Shown one piece after another: positions 1-11,113 of a stretch of 64,000 nt of DNA; positions within the stretch are counted from its first letter, which is position 1, and every line of letters begins with the position of its first letter. Below the pieces are notes generated by a model. That model was not told the origin of the DNA. It was given only the letters and a program-made list of their open reading frames with translations, and made no database searches. Both the position numbers and the translations under genes were made by a program. This stretch comes from Pomacea canaliculata (Eukaryota; Mollusca; Gastropoda; Architaenioglossa; Ampullariidae). The stretch lies in NCBI RefSeq assembly GCF_003073045.1, contig NC_037598.1, forward strand, positions 1,229,501 to 1,293,500, given 5' to 3'.

Positions 1-176
1 GTCAATCATGTCAGTCATGTCAGTCATGTCAGTCATGCCAGTGATGTCAGTCATGTCATTCATGTCAGTCATGCCAGTGATGTCAGTCATGTCAATCATG
101 TCAGTCATGTCAGTCATGTCAGTCAAGTCAGTGATGTCAGTGATGTCAGTCAAGTCAGTCATGTCAGTCATGCCAT
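1..176. repeat. 9-bp satellite in intron 1 of CAP-ShKT copy 1
   Basis: About twenty copies of a nonamer close to gtcagtcat, with variants ending in gat or caa, run up to the acceptor of the exon at 195. The same repeat sits at the same intron position in copies 2 and 3. The unit is a multiple of three without stops, so long open frames appear on both strands, but they are repeat artefacts. Confidence 0.95.
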
Positions 177-663
177 GTCCGACGAAACTTGCAGGTATGG
201 GACGCAACTCTTGAAGCTGAAGCCGCCCAGTGGGCCGGCGGTTGTCGTTTCGAGCATCAGATGAAAACCCGAGGCGAGAACCTGGCCTGGAACTCTCAGA
301 TCGACAAACCAGAGACGGAGTTGATCGACATCGCAATGAAGCACTTTTATGACGAAAAACTCCGCTACAGCTACGGTCAAAGGTCATGTGGCTCATCCTC
401 CGCCTGCCACTACACGCAGGTAAGTGGTCAGTCGGGTCTAGTCACCTGGCGCAGCTCTCTCTCACCTGTCACAGTTAGTAATTAGTAATACAAAAATGCC
501 GCAGAGAAATGTAAATTTATTGATTCTCTGATTGCTTATCTATTTATATATCTCTCCAAGTTATGAATTTATTTTCCAAGCCTCATCAATAGGTTTAAAT
601 AAATCTTTTGTAGGTTTCTTTGACTTTAGTGTTGCTTCTAACGTAAAAGTGACCTCAGTGAAT

Positions 664-781
664 TGAAAATTACATGTCTGTGTGTTTGTCTGTGTTTGTC
701 TGTGTTTGTCTGTGTGTTTGTCTGTGTGTTTGTCTGTGTTTGTCTGTGTGTTTGTCTGTGTGTTTGTCTCTGTGTGTGTGT
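664..781. repeat. TG-rich microsatellite before exon 3 of copy 1
   Basis: Interspersed tgtgtttgtc and tgtgtg units run directly into the acceptor at 787. Copies 2 and 3 have their own length variants at 13183-13250 and 18385-18548. Predicted Cys/Val-rich peptides here are repeat artefacts. Confidence 0.9.
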
Positions 782-1151
782 GTTCAGCTCGTGTGGGCCA
801 AGACCCGGCGGGTGGGCTGTGCTTCCCGTCTGTGTACCCCTCTTGCCAACGCCTACAACAAGGCCTGGTACCTCGTCTGCTTCTACGACCCCAAGTGAGT
901 CCCTCCTGGCCCCGTATGCAAGAAACACCGTTAGCCAATCGTCGCGATAGAGCCTTTCGGTCCGAAAGCTATAGCAGCGATAGTCTCCCCACTAACGTGG
1001 TATGCAGGGGCACACCGATAGAGCTCCACTAGCTTTCGGCGCGGGAAGGCAGTTCTATAAATAGAATCCGGGTAGGCCCGAATTTCATGCGCTACTGCGC
1101 ATGTGTTTGTTTTAAAAGTAGCGTTTACTTTTTCTCCCTGACGATGTCCTT

Positions 1152-1440
1152 TTGCAGAAAAACGGGAAACAAAACATATGCGACAAACAAAACAAAAACA
1201 AAAAAAAATTTGGAAAAAAAAATTGCGGCCAAGGTGTTGGCAAGCAGGGTGGCTGTTCTGTACCAGAAATAAAAGATAAATGGATCTACAAAAATAGACA
1301 AGGCTTCAAAAAAAAAAAACAAAAAACGAGGCAAATAAAATAGTTGGAGACAAGGGAATGCCACCACCTAAATATGAAGAGGCTGTTGCTGCGATCCTTG
1401 GCAATAACACCTACCCTGATCAGTGGTATTGGAGGTAAGT
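1152..1440 (+). other. possible Myb/SANT-like accessory ORF of the Harbinger element
   Basis: A lysine-rich stretch contains EIKDKW and, after a frame change, PPKYEEAVAAILG and YPDQWYW before a gtaagt. Harbinger elements usually encode a second Myb/SANT-like DNA-binding protein, and this is the expected place for it. The similarity is weak and low-complexity lysine codons inflate it, so the call is tentative. Confidence 0.25.
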
Positions 1441-2554
1441 GAACATTAACTGGCTAAAAAAAGTATATGAAAACAGTAATGACAGAATAATTACTTATTT
1501 TTATTTATATTTTTATGAAATTATAATAGAAATGTGATTATGTTTTGCAAATCAGCTGGATGTAGGGAGGGGAGCAGTGAAACATATTGTATGCGTTGGA
1601 TGTTTAAATCACGCTTATAATTGTTAATATTACACGCTTTCATTCTTGGTAACTGGGGACACAGCACACAGGTTGAAATGGGTTGGTTTTAATCTTGCCT
1701 CAAATGCAACCATTATTTACTTTTCTTTTATTGTTTTATACATCAGCTATATGCTTGTTGATTAAATGAAGTACAATTTTTAAAACATGTTTTTTTATTC
1801 CAGTGAATGGTCCAGATTCACAGGAGGTAAGCAGGCTGAATGAATTCATGTTTTACGGTGGCTCTATTGTGAACTTTGCGCGCAGAATCTGTGTTCTGAA
1901 GTTTGTGTGCAACATGTTGCCATCTCAACAAGTAATACACAATATCTTAAAATTTACATAGTGACATTTATTTTACTCTCAAACAGTCACAATCACACAT
2001 TTTAAAACAAAAGCAAAATGAAAAGTGAATAATTGCATCCAAACACAAATATATATATATCCACATTTAAATGATATTTTCTGTCCATTTTTGCAGGATT
2101 GATAATTTTCTGACACTTTACACTAAATCAGTTTGTGGATAACATCACTTTTCTTTAGAAAGCTATTGATGTATATGCAGAGATCTAATTGCCACTCTTG
2201 CAACCATCATTTACTACATATTTTTCTTTGCTCTGCCACAGAATATTTCAAGTCCTTCAAATCGTTGACAAACTTCTATCCGTCAACACCACCCCTGGAC
2301 AACTAGAAAACCCTTAGAATGAAAAAAAGAAAAACAGCCAGCAAAGGAGATACAGAGCAACAGCTCATGATATAACATTTCAAAGACCAAAAAGCAGTCT
2401 ATTATAAGCCAAATGGAACTAGAAATTAAAATCTCAAACTAGAAGTCTGGCTGCTAAACGCTAAATAAGCAAGATAGACAAACAGATAAATCATAATTAA
2501 AACTAGCAGTACTGCCAGTGTATGCATTTTTGTATATTAGAGTGGATCTGTATA

Positions 2555-3200
2555 CAATTAAAAAATGTGGGTTACAGTACAAAGCATCAACACACACAAA
2601 CTCACACACCTGCAACACATATTCTGAAGTGAGATACAATGCAAAATGAAAAAATGTGGGTGACAGTACAAAGTCACACCCCCCCCCTGCAACAGCTACT
2701 AAAAGTGAGATGCAATGCAAACTAAAAAATGTGGGTTACAGTACAAAGCATCAACACACAAACTCATTCACCTGCAACACATATTCTGAAGTGAGATGCA
2801 ATGTGAAATTTAAAAAAAATGTGGGTTACAGTAATAGTCTCAAACACACACACACACTCACTGTAACAGGTATTCAGAAGTGAGATGCAATGCAAAAAAA
2901 AAAGGGGGTTACATTAAAAAGCATCAACACACACACACCCTGCAACAGGTATTTAGCAGTGAGATGCAATGCAAAATAAAATTTGTGTACAGTACAAAGC
3001 CTCAACACAAACAAACTCACACACCTGCAACACATATTCTGAAGTGAGATGCAAAGCAAAATGAAAAAATGTGGGTGACAGTACAAAGTCTCAACACACA
3101 CACAACCCCTGCAACAGGTATTCAGCAGTGCAAACTAAAATTTTTGTGTTACAGTACAAAGCCTCAACACACACAAACTCTCTCACACAATGCAATCCTA
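2555..3200. repeat. tandem repeat of about 75-90 bp inside the Harbinger element
   Basis: About eight diverged units, each containing an A-run, tgtgggttacagtacaaag, a ca-rich stretch, cctgcaacacatattc and gaagtgagatgcaatgc. Units begin near 2562, 2649, 2725, 2815, 2900, 2980, 3064 and 3138. The array occupies the part where transposase catalytic exons would be expected. Confidence 0.85.
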
Positions 3201-3344
3201 TGTCAAAAACTAGAAGGTTTGACTGTCACATTACAGTCATGTTAGTCTGCACAATACCTAAGCTAGGATGTTAATTTTGCCTTTTTCAAATTTAAAATAT
3301 CATTTAAAAAGCAACTAATCACGGCTAAAATCAAATAGACAACA

Positions 3345-3652
3345 AGCTGAACAAGTTTTATCAGCAGATTAATAACTGATTTATTCAGTACCTGTAACAG
3401 TGGAGAAAGCGACGCACGTCGATTCGATGATTCGATTGCTGCTGCAATGTCATTTGTCAGTTCTAAAACATCATGTCTTCTAAATTTATATTTCTGGTAA
3501 AGTTCTTGGTCGCTGTACCGGTCCAGGGGAGGTTTCCTGTCCCGAAAAACAAGTTCGTGGCGCAAACAGCGTAGAATACGGTCCCCGAACATCCAGTCCG
3601 CCATCTTGTGCTTTCGGTACGATAGCGAGCTAACGGAGGGGTGAGGCTCCAT
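3345..3652 (-). pseudogene. HARBI1-like transposase, N-terminal exon only
   Basis: The frame starts at an ATG at 3652 and contains ELVFRDRKPPLDRYSDQEL, then YKFRRHDVLELT and SLSPLLQ before a gtactg donor-like site. These match the N-terminal region of animal Harbinger transposases (typically DRxxPLExYxDEEL, then YRFxR). The usual continuation after that donor, with the DDE catalytic core, is absent; the rest of the element is repeat. Position close to the right end, pointing inward, is normal for the superfamily. Confidence 0.7.
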
Positions 3653-5309
3653 TAGCCGTAGAGCTACGATAGCCGGCTATCTGCGGTCCCTGCATGCGAA
3701 TTTTCCCGCGCTATCGTGACGAAAGGGATATCGTACCTTTAGCGGCGCTATCGGTGTTCCCTGCATACGGGGCCTGAACTCCTCCAACACGATAACAGAC
3801 TGTACACAAATTTAGGGCGGTAAATGAGAACACCTCAGATAAATCACACTACAAGTACTCACTGGGTGGAGGAAAAGCGAATCTTGTTCAAACAGAAGAC
3901 AAGTGCATTCTCTTGTAGACACCCAGACACAGTTTGCTCAACGGTTGAAGCTAATCTCGATGGTCAGTTCATTTAATGAGATTGAACTAGTGCTTCTCAG
4001 ACTTAGGCCTTATTACTAAAGTTTGACAGTGTAGACAAGTCTCTCTTGCATGTTAATCTCACAAAAATAAAATTATCACATTTTCAATTTGAACTTACAA
4101 CTTTTCTCTGTCAGTGCATTCACTGCTCACATCCCTTCCTGTCGAAACATCCAAGTCTTTCTGAGTAGTTTGTACTAACACTTATATTGTACTAAATCCT
4201 CTACACCATCACATAAATAACACTGTCGATGTCGATGACAGGGGCAACTGGAATGGCGAGAAGCCTTTCGAGAAGGGACCAGCATGCAGCGGGTGCAGTG
4301 GTGGCACCTGTGAGGCCAACCTGTGTGTAGGTGAGCATCTCCATCTTCATCAACAACCAAAACTTTTTATTTTGGAATTGTTTTAATTTTTTCGGATTAT
4401 GGAAATTTGTTTGTTTGTGTGTTTGGAATTATCCATGATCTTTGTGCTTTCTCGCTTCAGGTGCCAGTGACGACAGCAGTGCAGGTATGTTGATTACCTT
4501 GTTTGTTTGTGTGTCCGTGCGTCCAGTCTGTCCATCTACTCTCTTTTGTCCAACTTTCTTCTTTTTCTAAAATCTACTTTTTTCCGACATTTATCACCTG
4601 ATGTATAGTTTGTATCCCACTGTGTGCCTGCACATTGCTAGAGACTGTACTATTATTTTGATGTACCCTGTACAAGTTTCTCCTGTGTCCTGTGTACAAG
4701 TCGCCTCCGCAGCTTTGTGGTGTTTACCTGTGTGTCGCTGGGTCACAGGTAAGCCGTGTGAGGACACCAACCCTCCTGCTCCACCTGGGCCTCCAACACC
4801 AGTGTGTCAGCAACCCCGTGTACATGAAGAGCAACTGCGCCAAGTCCTGCGGCATCTGTGGAGGTCAGTGAGCTTGACCTTTCAGGTCACAGGTGACCAT
4901 GTGTATGTCTAGTCACAAACACCTACTATGCATGCAGACATGCAAACACACAATCGCACAATTGTTATTGTAATTAAAACGCCGGGGTGTAAGTCACAAG
5001 GAGGGTGAAATTCTGACTGCACCGTTTTATTGAAACAAGATATATTAAGACAAATATTTGTCCTTTTATTCTAACAAAATATTATTGTTTCTCTCAGAGC
5101 AGATTTAAGCTCACCTTTGCCCCAATGATGTATTTCATTGGTAGCCTTACAAATGATCTTTTGTCCTGAATGGAAAGATTATGGTTTCAGAAAAACCAGG
5201 GTGTCAGGATCAAAGCCCGCAGTGCGCGGAATGGGCCAAGAGAGGGGAGTGTGCATCCAACCCTGCCTACATGAACACCAGTTGTGCCAAGTCCTGTGGC
5301 AAATGTTAG

Positions 5310-6462
5310 CTCGTCTACCTGTATACTACCTGTAGTTTGTACTAGTCATTAGCTGTAACTAGTAGTTTGTAGAAGTGTAGCACTACTTTTGTTTCTTTAA
5401 ACTTTTTTGCATTTTTTGTGGTGCGAGGAGGTTTGACTGTTTGCTAAAATGCTCAAAATGATTTATGTTGAGACACACCAGTGTATCATGGTGTCCATCA
5501 TGTACAACACAGGCTCAGGGATGTTGCAATAATGTGTTTAAAAGAGAAACAGTGAGGATTTTGTTTGAAACATTGATGTTTAATGTTAGTTTTACTGCTA
5601 CACGTAGACTTTGGAAAATAAATGTTAATTTTTAAAATTAAAATTGTGTATTTGTTATTGACAGTCATCCTCAGGGTGAGCGTGTGTGTGCGTGTGTAAG
5701 TGTGTATGTAAGTGTGGAACACATGCAGTACACATGTATATCTCCACACCTGTCTTTCAAACAACAAAACACGAAGATTTGCCTGAAATTTTGTTCTCCA
5801 GTCCGAGGTTTCTCCTTCCTCCTATCTTTAAGTTATCTAAAACAAATAAACAAAATACAGTCATAATACATCTTCATACAAAGTTAGTTCAACAAACACA
5901 TCACGCAGATATTTTTTCCTGAAACTCTCAGACTATTATTCATACTCTTCTCAACTCATCAAGCTCCACAGTCCGAGACTCGATATCCACATCTCACAGT
6001 TTCCAGAATTAAATTCCTTTAGAAAGATTTTCTTCAACCAGTCGTACAGTCCTCCCCACGTCTATTCAGAAAACTAATCATGCGAAACATTCCTGATGTA
6101 GATACATAATATGAGTAGGAATATAATTCCAAAACAAATAATGATTGTTTGTCTTACCCCCCCCCCCAATTGTCTGTAACAGTCTTATCTGTCTCTCTGA
6201 CCCTTATTATCTCTAACAGTTCTACTCTGATTTTCTCTCTCACCCCTGATTGTCTCTAACTGATTTTGTTACCTCTGTCTGTGTTACACTTGATGGTCTC
6301 CTCCAGTCCTAACCCTAACTGCCTCAGTTTCCCATGATTGTTTTATTCATCCCTGCCAGCAAGAAGGAAGCAGAGAGAAGGAACCAGGACACATGTACAT
6401 CCGGGCACCGCCGACACACCCAGACGCCGACATCCTATGAGCTCTGTTGTAGTCACACAACA
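5310..6462. other. 3' UTR of copy 1 and spacer to the truncated EGF exon
   Basis: No coding signal. A polyadenylation signal AATAAA is at 5617-5622 in a block conserved in all three copies. The rest is AT-rich spacer with short CT-rich stretches, closely matching 14929-16078 and 20131-21383 apart from small indels and a deletion near the EGF first exon. Confidence 0.8.
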
Positions 6463-6534
6463 ATGGCTGCCTGGGTCTCATGTCTGGTGATCGCCGTGCT
6501 TGGCCTTCTGACCACCAGAAGGGGCAAAGGTTAA
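6463..6534 (+). pseudogene. truncated first exon of the EGF-stack receptor gene (fragment 1)
   Basis: Encodes MAAWVSCLVIAVLGLLTT and soon stops. It matches the signal-peptide exon of EGF gene 1 at 21384, but the second half of the exon and its donor are missing. The matching piece after it corresponds to the middle of EGF gene 1 intron 1. Homology to that intron ends at about 6931, just before its exon 2, where CAP upstream sequence takes over. The fragment cannot give an EGF protein and is a by-product of the tandem duplication. Confidence 0.8.
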
Positions 6535-6986
6535 GGCAACGACTACCCGATCAGGTCCTGCTTGGGAGACCTGTTTACATTGTCAAGTATGCAAACTCAT
6601 ATCAGTTATTTATGCTCAGACCAAGTGTCTGCATAATTAAATTCAACTTCCTATTCGTCTGCATAATTAAATTCAACTTCCTATTCGGACTTCTATTCAG
6701 GTTCCTGTTCACATCCAAAGTTCACATTTAACATCCAGATTGAAGTTTATCTTTAAATGATGTGAGTTCTACATATTCTTCTCTCTCTCTCTCAGAGGGA
6801 GAGACGAACACACACAAATATATAAATTTACTAGTCCTAGGCATCTTCCACAGGTCTAGACAGATGTAGTCTTCATCAGTTGCACAGATGGCAGCAGCAT
6901 CTGGCGTGGCAATATACTCTTGTAACGGGTGGCTTACAGACAATCTCCTGCTATAATTTTTATGCTAATTACAGTCACACAGATAC

Positions 6987-6994
6987 TATAAAAG
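6987..6994 (+). promoter_or_regulatory. TATA box of CAP-ShKT copy 2
   Basis: TATAAAAG lies about 55 bp after the duplication junction. Transcription should start near 7018. A 5' UTR exon would then end at 7142 before gtaggt, and a 107-bp UTR intron (7143-7249) precedes the ATG at 7259. The same arrangement recurs in copy 3. Confidence 0.6.
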
Positions 6995-7831
6995 TGGCCA
7001 TCCAGCAGACACTCAGCAACTGCCATCGACTCTGCCAGAGGATCTTCAGACTGTGGACCGTCAGGAAACTCGTCTTCCGACCAAACACCCGCCAGCCATC
7101 GCTGATCTTCTGTTTGTCCTTGTCGACTGCTTCATCCTCAGGGTAGGTTCTGCTGGAAGTTCTTTTTCTGTTTTGTGCCTGAATACGTATGTGAGATTAG
7201 CAAATATACTGGAAACATATTTTCAAAAGATCATATTTGTTGTACACAGTCTCCAAACATGGCGGCATCGTGTCTCTCGCTGTTCGTCCTGGTGACGGTC
7301 GTCATGGCGCAGTCTGTCATTGGTCTCGACCAGGCCATGAAGGACTACATCCTGGGTGTTCACAACAAGTATCGCGGAGGACAAGGGGCCTCCAACATGC
7401 ACTTACTGGTGAGTGACTGAACTTTTTCTCTATTTTCGCTCTTTGTTTATATTTATCTATTTTGCTTGTTCGTTCTTCCTTTCCTTCTTTCCTTGTTTTA
7501 TTTTAATGCATTCTTGATCGTTATTTATTCTCCGCTGTATCTCCTCCCTAATGATGATCGCCTGTTATTCTGGAAGTTACTGAATTGTAATCCGAAATCT
7601 TAATTTACTTCCTTTTTCAGAAAGGGTTTTAGTTAACCAGAAAACTAACATTTCACAGTTGACTGTTGACAGGCTGTCTGGAACACTTAAAGGCTATTGG
7701 TGGTCGCATGGGAGGTCTTCAGCTGGACTTTCAGTTAAGCCCAAGGTCTAGACCAAACTTGAGAACGGTGACAAGACTTATTGACCTTCCATGCAACCTG
7801 GTCCTGAAGTTGTCGGTTATATTTATATATG

Positions 7832-8142
7832 ACAGTGATGTCGGTAATGTTAGTCATGTCAGTGATGTCAGTCATGTCAGTCATGTCAGTCAAGTCAGTG
7901 ATGTTAGTGATGTCAGTGATGTCAGTCAAGTCAGTGAGGTCAGTCAAGTCAGTGATGTCAGTTATGTCAGTCAAGTCAATGATGTCAGTGATGTCAGTCA
8001 TGTCAGTCAAGTCAGTGATGTCAGTCATGTCAGTCAAGTCAATGATGTCAGTGATGTCAGTCATGTCAGTCAAGTCAGTGATGTCAGTCATGTCAGTCAA
8101 GTCAATGATGTCAGTGATGTCAGTCATGTCAGTCATGCCATG
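7832..8142. repeat. 9-bp satellite in intron 1 of CAP copy 2
   Basis: About 34 units of the nonamer gtcagtgat/gtcagtcat/gtcagtcaa end just before the acceptor of the next exon. The copy-3 array is longer by 117 bp, exactly 13 units. No stop occurs in several frames because the period is nine. Confidence 0.95.
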
Positions 8143-8681
8143 TACGACGAAACTTGCAGGTAGGACGCAACTCTTGAAGCTGAAGCCGCCAGTGGGCCGG
8201 CGGTTGTCGTTTCGAGCATCAGATGAAAACCCGAGGCGAGAACCTGGCCTGGAACTCTCAGATCGACAAACCAGAGACGGAGTTGATCGACATCGCAATG
8301 AAGCACTTTTATGACGAAAAACTCCGCTACAGCTACGGTCAAAGGTCATGTGGCTCATCCTCCGCCTGCCACTACACACAGGTAAGTGGTCAGTCGGGTC
8401 TAGTCACCTGGCGCAGCTCTCGTCTGATCTGTCGCAGTTAGTAATTAGTAATACAATGATGCCGCAGAGAAATGTAAATTTATTGATTCTCTGATTGCTT
8501 ATCTATTTATATATCTCTCCAAGTTGTTATGAATTTATTTTCCAAGCCTCATCAATAGGTTTAAATAAATCTTTTGTAGGTTTCTTTGATAGCGCTTTCC
8601 TGGGTTACTAAAAATAGATTGTGACGTCACGCAGCAGAGCATCATGGGATTGCTCTGCAAACAAACACTGCACGTTGTTCT

Positions 8682-10290
8682 GTGTATTCTACGCTACGGC
8701 GACTGACAAAAAGCGACATTTTTATATTAATCTCTGAAACAATGCTGACACTGGAGGAACCAAACACTGCTGTTGGGGTTTATGTAAATCGGACTCAAGA
8801 TATCCAGAGCGATTACCGGAGGGACGTTTTTTATTCCATTTCCAAGCCTGGTAAGACCAGTGACAAAATGACCCAGTGGGAAAGAGAACAGGCCAAGTTA
8901 AAGACTGAGAAGCAAAGCGCTGGCAGTTTTTATGTGGGCGATCTGATTTCCAAAATGTGGAGAAAATAACCAGGGGCACATATATCTGCTCTCTGCATTT
9001 TCTTGGTGGAAAAGGCCCAACATCTGAGAGCGACGAACCAATATTAGCGACGCTTACAGACGAGGAAACACAAAAGCGACAGAGACGTAAAAGGAAGGCT
9101 CCAGCGCAACGTGGCGACCAACCTGCACATTGTCAACGTGAACGTGGGAGAAAAAGGCTTCGCAAAGAAAACTCATCATTTCCAGAATCCTCAGAACAAA
9201 GTGACAACATAACACTTGAAGACGCAGGCGAAGCCGTGGCTGAGAGTGCATCTGCTGAATGTATGTCGCTAGCCCAAACCACAAAGCTACACAAACATCT
9301 TATGATCAGTACATGCTTGCAGCTAAAATCGAAACTATGATCATGAGAAAACGCTGCTGCAGTGAAAAATGATAGAAGTGAACCAGAATTTAACAACAGG
9401 ATGGACCCAAGCTTTGTTTTAAAAGACAGGAAGAATACAAAGTTTTTAGTTGGACTATTTCCCGAGCAGTTTGACATTTTGTACAAATTTCTTGGTCCAG
9501 CAAAATACAACCTTCATACTGGGACTCCAAGGTAAATACAGAGAAACCAATGGGACAAATGAGAAGAAACTGGTCCATCTAGGCGTTTTACCCCAAAAGA
9601 GGAACTTTTCATTACACTTCTGAGACTGCGAAGAGGACTTTCACTGAAAATGATTGCCTACATGTTTGACACATCTAAATCGTTAGTAAGCACAATTTTA
9701 TCACATGGATTCAGTTTATGTTCCTACACTTCAAGTCTATGAATGTCCTATGTTCCCAACAAAAAGATATAGTTAAACATCTTTGCAAGAGTGTTTAGAC
9801 AGTTTAAAAATGTCAGATGCTCTGTAGACTGCACAGAATTCTTTTGTCAGACACCCAGGGATTATGGGCAGCAAGGCAATGCATATTCCTCTTACAAGCA
9901 CCACACCACAATGAAAGGACTGATTGCAGTCACCCCTAAAGGTGCTGCATGTTTTGTCTCAGATCTGTATGGGAAGTGTAGTGATGTTGATATATTTGAG
10001 AAATGTGGCATCTACAACACATTGAACCAGGAGATGTTTTGCTTGTGGACAAAGGGTTTTAAAGTGCAGGATGTGCTTTTGTCAAGACAGGCTACTATAA
10101 AAATCCCTGCATTTCTAGGTAGCGAGCTAGCCTGTCAGCAGAAGAGGAGATGGATACAAGGAGGGTAGCCAAGGCAAGAATTCATGTAGAACGCTTTAAT
10201 GAAAGACTGAAAAAGTTCATGCTTCTCAGTAGAACTATCCCTAAGTCTCAGTTGTTGCCTCCCAAATGGTTTTTGTTGGATGCTGTTTGG
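8682..10290 (+). pseudogene. ISL2EU transposase (THAP-like, HTH and DDE_Tnp_4), degraded
   Basis: In order: GTYICSLHFLGGKGPT near 8978-9025, as in the THAP-like region of these elements; a basic stretch (KRQRRKRKAP); a helix-turn-helix block from 9583 with FTPKEELFITLLRLRRGLS and MIAYMFDTSKSLVSTI; then the DDE domain from 9791 with VDCTEFF (first Asp), [13 protein letters not shown] (second Asp), DKGFKV and HVERFNERLK (final Glu). These motifs fit the DDE_Tnp_4 family. They lie in different frames with stops between, for example after MWRK at 8967, so no full protein can be made. Confidence 0.8.
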
Positions 10291-10594
10291 TAAATTTTCA
10301 GAGTAGCTTATGTATTTAAAAGCAGTGAAATGATAATGTACCACATGTATTGGTCAAAGACAGAAATGTGGGAGTATTTTTACCAAAACAGACTGAAAAG
10401 AATTTTTGATGTTAAAATGATGGTCAACCTATCAATTCATTCAGGGGCATATGACAGAACAGAAATAAAATCTGTATAGTAATTAATATTATAGGTTACA
10501 AGTACTGTTCTGCTTCATAGTAAAAAAGTGAAAAATAAAATAAAAAAACTGCATCTGATTGCAAATGCTCTTTGAATTGTAACCGATATTTCAA

Positions 10595-10995
10595 AATAAC
10601 AATAACAATAATAATAACAACCAACTTTATTAGTCCAATGGGCAAATTTAAATGGGAGGTGTGCTCTGTTTCCAATTTTTTTTAAAAATCATTCCCATGC
10701 ACACCTACACATCACATCACAGAATTTCCAGAGTGTAGGAATGTGCTCTGAGTCAAGAGAGAGTTGAAAGAGGTGTTGAAACACTCCACCCAGTTGAACA
10801 GCACACCAATGCAAAACCTGCCCACAGATTCCATCTGGCCCTTGCGCCTTGTTAACCCTAACCCGCTTAAGCTGTTTTTGTCACATCAACTTGAGAAATT
10901 ACTGTATTATCATTAGGGACAAGTGACTGTCTGAGTTCCCTAACTTTATCAGAAAAATTATTATTCTCAAAACGCGCATAAGAGTTGTTCAAAAC
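10595..10995 (-). mobile_element. non-LTR retrotransposon (LINE) fragment nested in the ISL2EU element
   Basis: Read on the minus strand, 10990-10690 encodes NSYARFENNNFSDKV and then ARGPDGICGQVLHWCA followed by FQLSLDSEHIPTLWK. This matches the start of the reverse-transcriptase domain of Jockey/CR1-like LINEs (YARF, GPDGI, then a LW or PxxWK motif). The minus-strand end at about 10600 has AATAAA and a TTATTG-type tail, as expected for a 3' end. The RT core between is missing, so it is a short, deleted copy. It lies between the transposase and nuclease genes. Confidence 0.65.
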
Positions 10996-11113
10996 ATTTG
11001 GCAACAATGAAACATTAAAAATATCTATATTGCACATACATTTGAATAGGCATTTTCACCTGCACACAAATGCCACCTGTCTCAGTGTGGTTAGCTACAT
11101 TCATGGTTTGGAT

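Larger units (their letters stand above)
909..3773. mobile_element. PIF/Harbinger-type DNA transposon in intron 3 of CAP copy 1
   Basis: The ends are inverted repeats starting GCCCCGTATGCA, with further matching through a shared aacaccg block. Copy 3 has the uninterrupted site, and comparison shows a 3-bp duplication, ctg at 906-908 and 3774-3776. The right part carries, on the minus strand, the N-terminal region of a HARBI1-like transposase. The left part has a lysine-rich, possibly Myb-like reading frame. The middle holds a tandem repeat (2555-3200). No DDE catalytic exons were found, so this is probably a non-autonomous derivative. A 3-bp duplication fits the superfamily, although TWA is the usual target. 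Confidence 0.85.
195..5309 (+). pseudogene. CAP-ShKT secreted protein, copy 1 (partial, looks broken)
   Basis: Left-most member of the three-copy array. The signal-peptide exon lies before the window. Parts seen: CAP core exon 195-419, CAP end 788-894, hinge exon 4242-4330, linker 4461-4484, first ShKT 4749-4863, second ShKT 5191-5309 with its stop. Splice sites match those of copy 3. The frame looks broken, with about two small breaks, so it is treated as a fossil of the family. A PIF/Harbinger element occupies the intron after the second exon listed. The remaining sequence is very close to copies 2 and 3, so the damage is recent or could be an assembly artefact. Confidence 0.85.

Noticed and set aside
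7666-8379. Long open frames of Val-Ser or Thr-Asp repeats on both strands across the 9-bp satellites (also at 8-214 and 17279-18112)
   Set aside because: The period of nine without stops opens several frames at once, and the sequence is intronic in three aligned gene copies.
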